Shown piece by piece: positions 4,391 through 6,164 of a DNA stretch of 6,164 bases. The translations under genes were made by a program, and so were the position numbers. Numbering within the stretch: the first letter of the stretch is position 1; every line of letters begins with the position of its first letter. The notes under the pieces are model-generated. The model had not been told where the DNA came from. It made no database searches and saw nothing but the letters and a program-made list of their open reading frames with translations. The stretch covers positions 1 to 6,164 of the forward strand of contig DYRB01000196.1 in the NCBI GenBank assembly GCA_020718945.1, read 5' to 3'. This DNA comes from Lamprocystis purpurea. GTDB taxonomy: Bacteria > Pseudomonadota > Gammaproteobacteria > Chromatiales > Chromatiaceae.

Positions 4391-5799
4391 TAGGGCCTCA
4401 CCGTCGCAATGGTCACCGCCACCGGCTCGGCGCGGCTGGACGCCACCGGGCTCACCTCGCCCTCCAGGTCGCCGCTCTGGGCCATGGGCTGGCCGCTGCG
4501 GGAGATGCGCGCGCCCACCGTGACCTGGGGGAAGGCCGACAGGCGCATCTGCGGCATCATGGCCATGGAGTCGTCCAGGGTCAGGGTGAGCGGCAGGTCG
4601 GCAACCCGCACCCGCTGGGCGGCGAGCGGCATGGGGGGCCCGGCGACGGCCTTGGCGTAGATGAAGACGGTGGCGTTGGGCGGGACCTGGGCGGCGAGGG
4701 CCGGGTCCAGGGCTACGGACACCGTTAGCCCGGCGGTGGCCGGCTGGGTCTGAGCCGCCGGGGTGGCCGTCGGGCTCGGTGGGGGCGGCGTTGCTGCGGT
4801 CTGCGGCGGGGCTGTTGGTGCCGCCTGAGCCGGGGTGGGTTGGGCTGCCGTGCTCTGAGCCGGGGCAGCCTGAACCGGGGCAGCAGGGGCAGGGGCAGTC
4901 GCAGCGACCTGCGCCGCCTCCCCGGCCTGGGCGCGGGCCTCGTCCATGATGCGCCCCAGCTCAGTGGCGTCCTCGCTGCTCGGGTCCAGTTGGGCCTGGA
5001 GGGCCTCCCAGCGGGTCAGGGCGCCCTGGAAGTCCTTGGACTGGAAGGCGGCCAGGCCGCGCAGCCAGAGCCCGTTGGGGTTGTCGGGCTGGGCCGCCAG
5101 GACCTGGTCGATCAGTTCCGTGGGGCGCCCGGTGAGGTCCTGGCCCTTGGCCTCGGCCAGGGCCTCGGCGTAGGCGAGCAGTATTTCTGGGTCGCTGGGG
5201 GCGACCTGGTAACCCCGCTCAAGGGCGGCGAGGGCCTTGTCCGGCTGACCCAGGTGGGTCCAGGTCCGGGCCAGCATCACCCAGCCGGTGGGGTTGTTGG
5301 GCGCCTGTTCCAGGCGGTCGGCGAGCTGCTGGGCCAGCACATCCAGGGATGGCATGGGGCTGCCGTCGGGGGCGGTCGGGGCCTGTCCGGCCTGGGTCTG
5401 GGTGGCCGTTGGGGCCAGTGCGGCGGCCTCCAGCCGGGGGATGATGCCCTGGGTGCCGATGTTGAGGTACAGGGCCACGGCGGCGGCCGGGACCCCCAGG
5501 GCCAGGATGGGGGCGGCCCAGCGCCCGGAGGGGCCGTGGCGGCCGGTCTGGGCCACGGGTTCGAGGTCGTGGATCAGCTCCCGCTCCAGGTCGTGGCGGG
5601 CGGCCTCGTACTGGGCCTGGTCGAGCTTGCCCAGGGCCAGGTCGCCGTCCAGCTCGGCGAGCTGCTGGCGGAACACGCCCAGGTTCAGGGCATTGCTGTC
5701 CGGGTCCGGGGTCCCGGGGTCGGCGCTCAGCAGGGGTACCAGGACGAAGGCCAGGGCGAGCACGGCAAGCCCACCGGCAAGGATCCAGAAGACCATCAT
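4390..5799 (-). CDS. ccmI: Cytochrome c maturation protein CcmI
   Basis: CcmI is the apocytochrome c chaperone of the System I haem-lyase complex; it holds the haem-binding C-terminus of the apoprotein in the periplasm and presents it with CcmH to CcmF. The 469-residue product has the family layout. A first membrane helix spans 3-24, then a cytoplasmic loop with the signature NLGVFRQQLAELDGDLALG (39-57) and a heptad-like region to 80, then a second helix at 94-114. Periplasmic TPR repeats follow at about 150-290 (such as GWVMLARTWTHLGQPDKAL at 172-190). An Ala/Pro/Thr/Gln-rich linker (297-356) leads to the C-terminal domain (358-469, starting LTVSVALDPALAAQ). This is the long, two-part form, as in E. 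coli CcmH where CcmH- and CcmI-like parts are fused; here they are separate genes. Its start overlaps the ccmH stop in ATGATG, indicating translational coupling, with a G-rich ribosome site inside the end of ccmH. The TAG stop touches the palindromic repeat. Confidence 0.95.
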   Translation of the reverse strand: MMVFWILAGGLAVLALAFVLVPLLSADPGTPDPDSNALNLGVFRQQLAELDGDLALGKLDQAQYEAARHDLERELIHDLEPVAQTGRHGPSGRWAAPILALGVPAAAVALYLNIGTQGIIPRLEAAALAPTATQTQAGQAPTAPDGSPMPSLDVLAQQLADRLEQAPNNPTGWVMLARTWTHLGQPDKALAALERGYQVAPSDPEILLAYAEALAEAKGQDLTGRPTELIDQVLAAQPDNPNGLWLRGLAAFQSKDFQGALTRWEALQAQLDPSSEDATELGRIMDEARAQAGEAAQVAATAPAPAAPVQAAPAQSTAAQPTPAQAAPTAPPQTAATPPPPSPTATPAAQTQPATAGLTVSVALDPALAAQVPPNATVFIYAKAVAGPPMPLAAQRVRVADLPLTLTLDDSMAMMPQMRLSAFPQVTVGARISRSGQPMAQSGDLEGEVSPVASSRAEPVAVTIATVRP

Positions 5800-6164
5800 G
5801 ACCGCCCCCCCTGAGTCCCATAGGGGGTCCCATAGGGGGTCCCATCGGGGCTCTCATCGGTCTTGCCCAGCAGCCCGGCGAGGCGCGCCCGCTCGGCCTC
5901 GCTGAGGTCGGTGTCCTGGGCCCTGGCCTTGGCCTTGTTGCGGATGGTCAGCAGCACCACCGCCGCCCCCACCAGGCCCAGGGCCAGGGGCCCGAACCAG
6001 AGGACATAGGTGGACGGCTTGATGGGTGGCGAATAGAGCACGAAGTCGCCGTAACGGGCGACCAGGAAGTCCACCACCTCGGCCTTGGTCTTGCCCGCCT
6101 TCATCATCTGGTAGACCTCGCGGCGCAGGTCCTGGGCCAGGTCTGCCTGGGAGGCGGACAGGGA
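5796..6164 (-). CDS. ccmH: Cytochrome c maturation protein CcmH (partial, N-terminus outside window)
   Basis: CcmH (CcmL/CycL/NrfF family) is the periplasm-facing thiol-redox protein that reduces the CxxCH haem site of apocytochrome c, working with CcmG and CcmI. The frame stays open to the window edge; 122 C-terminal residues are present. They include LAQDLRREVYQMMKAGKTKA (9-28 of the fragment) and the highly conserved VVDFLVARYGDFVLYSPP (30-47), followed by a membrane anchor (about 52-74) and a basic then charged tail. The redox motif (LRCLVCQ type) would lie just before the fragment, beyond the edge, and cannot be checked. The C-terminal tail is unusual: it holds a tandem Gly-Thr-Pro-Tyr repeat (108-115). 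The gene overlaps ccmI by four bases (ATGA). Upstream neighbours outside the window are expected to be ccmG and ccmF, by the usual order. Confidence 0.95.
   Translation of the reverse strand, partial: SLSASQADLAQDLRREVYQMMKAGKTKAEVVDFLVARYGDFVLYSPPIKPSTYVLWFGPLALGLVGAAVVLLTIRNKAKARAQDTDLSEAERARLAGLLGKTDESPDGTPYGTPYGTQGGRS
5817..5846 (-). repeat. 12-bp tandem repeat in the ccmH tail
   Basis: Two exact copies of a 12-bp unit (plus strand CCCATAGGGGGT at 5817-5828 and 5829-5840) are followed by a partial third (5841-5845). On the coding strand each unit encodes Thr-Pro-Tyr-Gly, so copy number changes would keep the frame. It lies in the non-conserved C-terminal tail. Confidence 0.85.

Noticed and set aside
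3100..5700. Very frequent CAGGGCCAGG-like words across the right half, suggestive of a dispersed motif.
   Set aside because: They are explained by Leu-Ala codon runs (CTGGCC) in two Ala/Leu-rich minus-strand genes.
4840..5814. Plus-strand 324-codon open frame opposite ccmI.
   Set aside because: ccmI on the minus strand is clearly identified by its family layout. The opposite frame is a low-complexity Gly/Gln/Val shadow.

Overview
The window is high-GC proteobacterial DNA, most likely from a gammaproteobacterium of the Chromatiales (purple sulfur bacterium) type. This rests on the ccmH-ccmI gene pair, the strong G+C bias and the style of the small proteins. The taxonomic guess is inference; there is no rRNA or other decisive marker.

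Left part (1-1512, plus strand): a well-formed sigma70-type promoter drives a 65-residue acidic small protein of unknown function that ends at a strong intrinsic terminator. Next comes a remnant of an isocitrate lyase/PEP mutase family enzyme. Its N-terminal and C-terminal ends are joined in frame, but the whole catalytic middle is missing. A short Sel1-repeat protein follows, flanked on both sides by two copies of a ~128-bp nested palindromic repeat built from CGCAAAT iterations. The repeats supply the last codons and stop of the pseudogene.

Middle (1513-2922): a small outer-membrane-type lipoprotein and a VOC (glyoxalase-fold) enzyme are 27 bp apart and probably co-transcribed. They converge tail to tail, sharing a CTAG, with a minus-strand gene for a secreted, highly charged helical protein. 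That gene has a candidate promoter whose -10 box lies inside a perfect 18-bp palindrome, a possible operator.

Right part (3047-6164, minus strand): the end of a cytochrome c maturation (System I) operon. ccmH is cut by the window edge and overlaps ccmI by four bases (ATGA). CcmI is followed, starting at its stop codon, by a REP-like inverted pair of an 18-bp palindrome. Beyond it lies a ~10-TM membrane protein I cannot name. CcmH and CcmI work together in delivering reduced apocytochrome c to the CcmF haem ligation machinery; no evidence in the sequence ties the membrane protein to that process beyond position.

Most interesting leads: the nested CGCAAAT palindromes bracketing the Sel1 gene, the in-frame gutted PEP-mutase-family gene next to them, the palindrome over the -10 at 2887-2904, and the palindromic element behind ccmI. 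I do not see a clear complete new defence or mobile system here.
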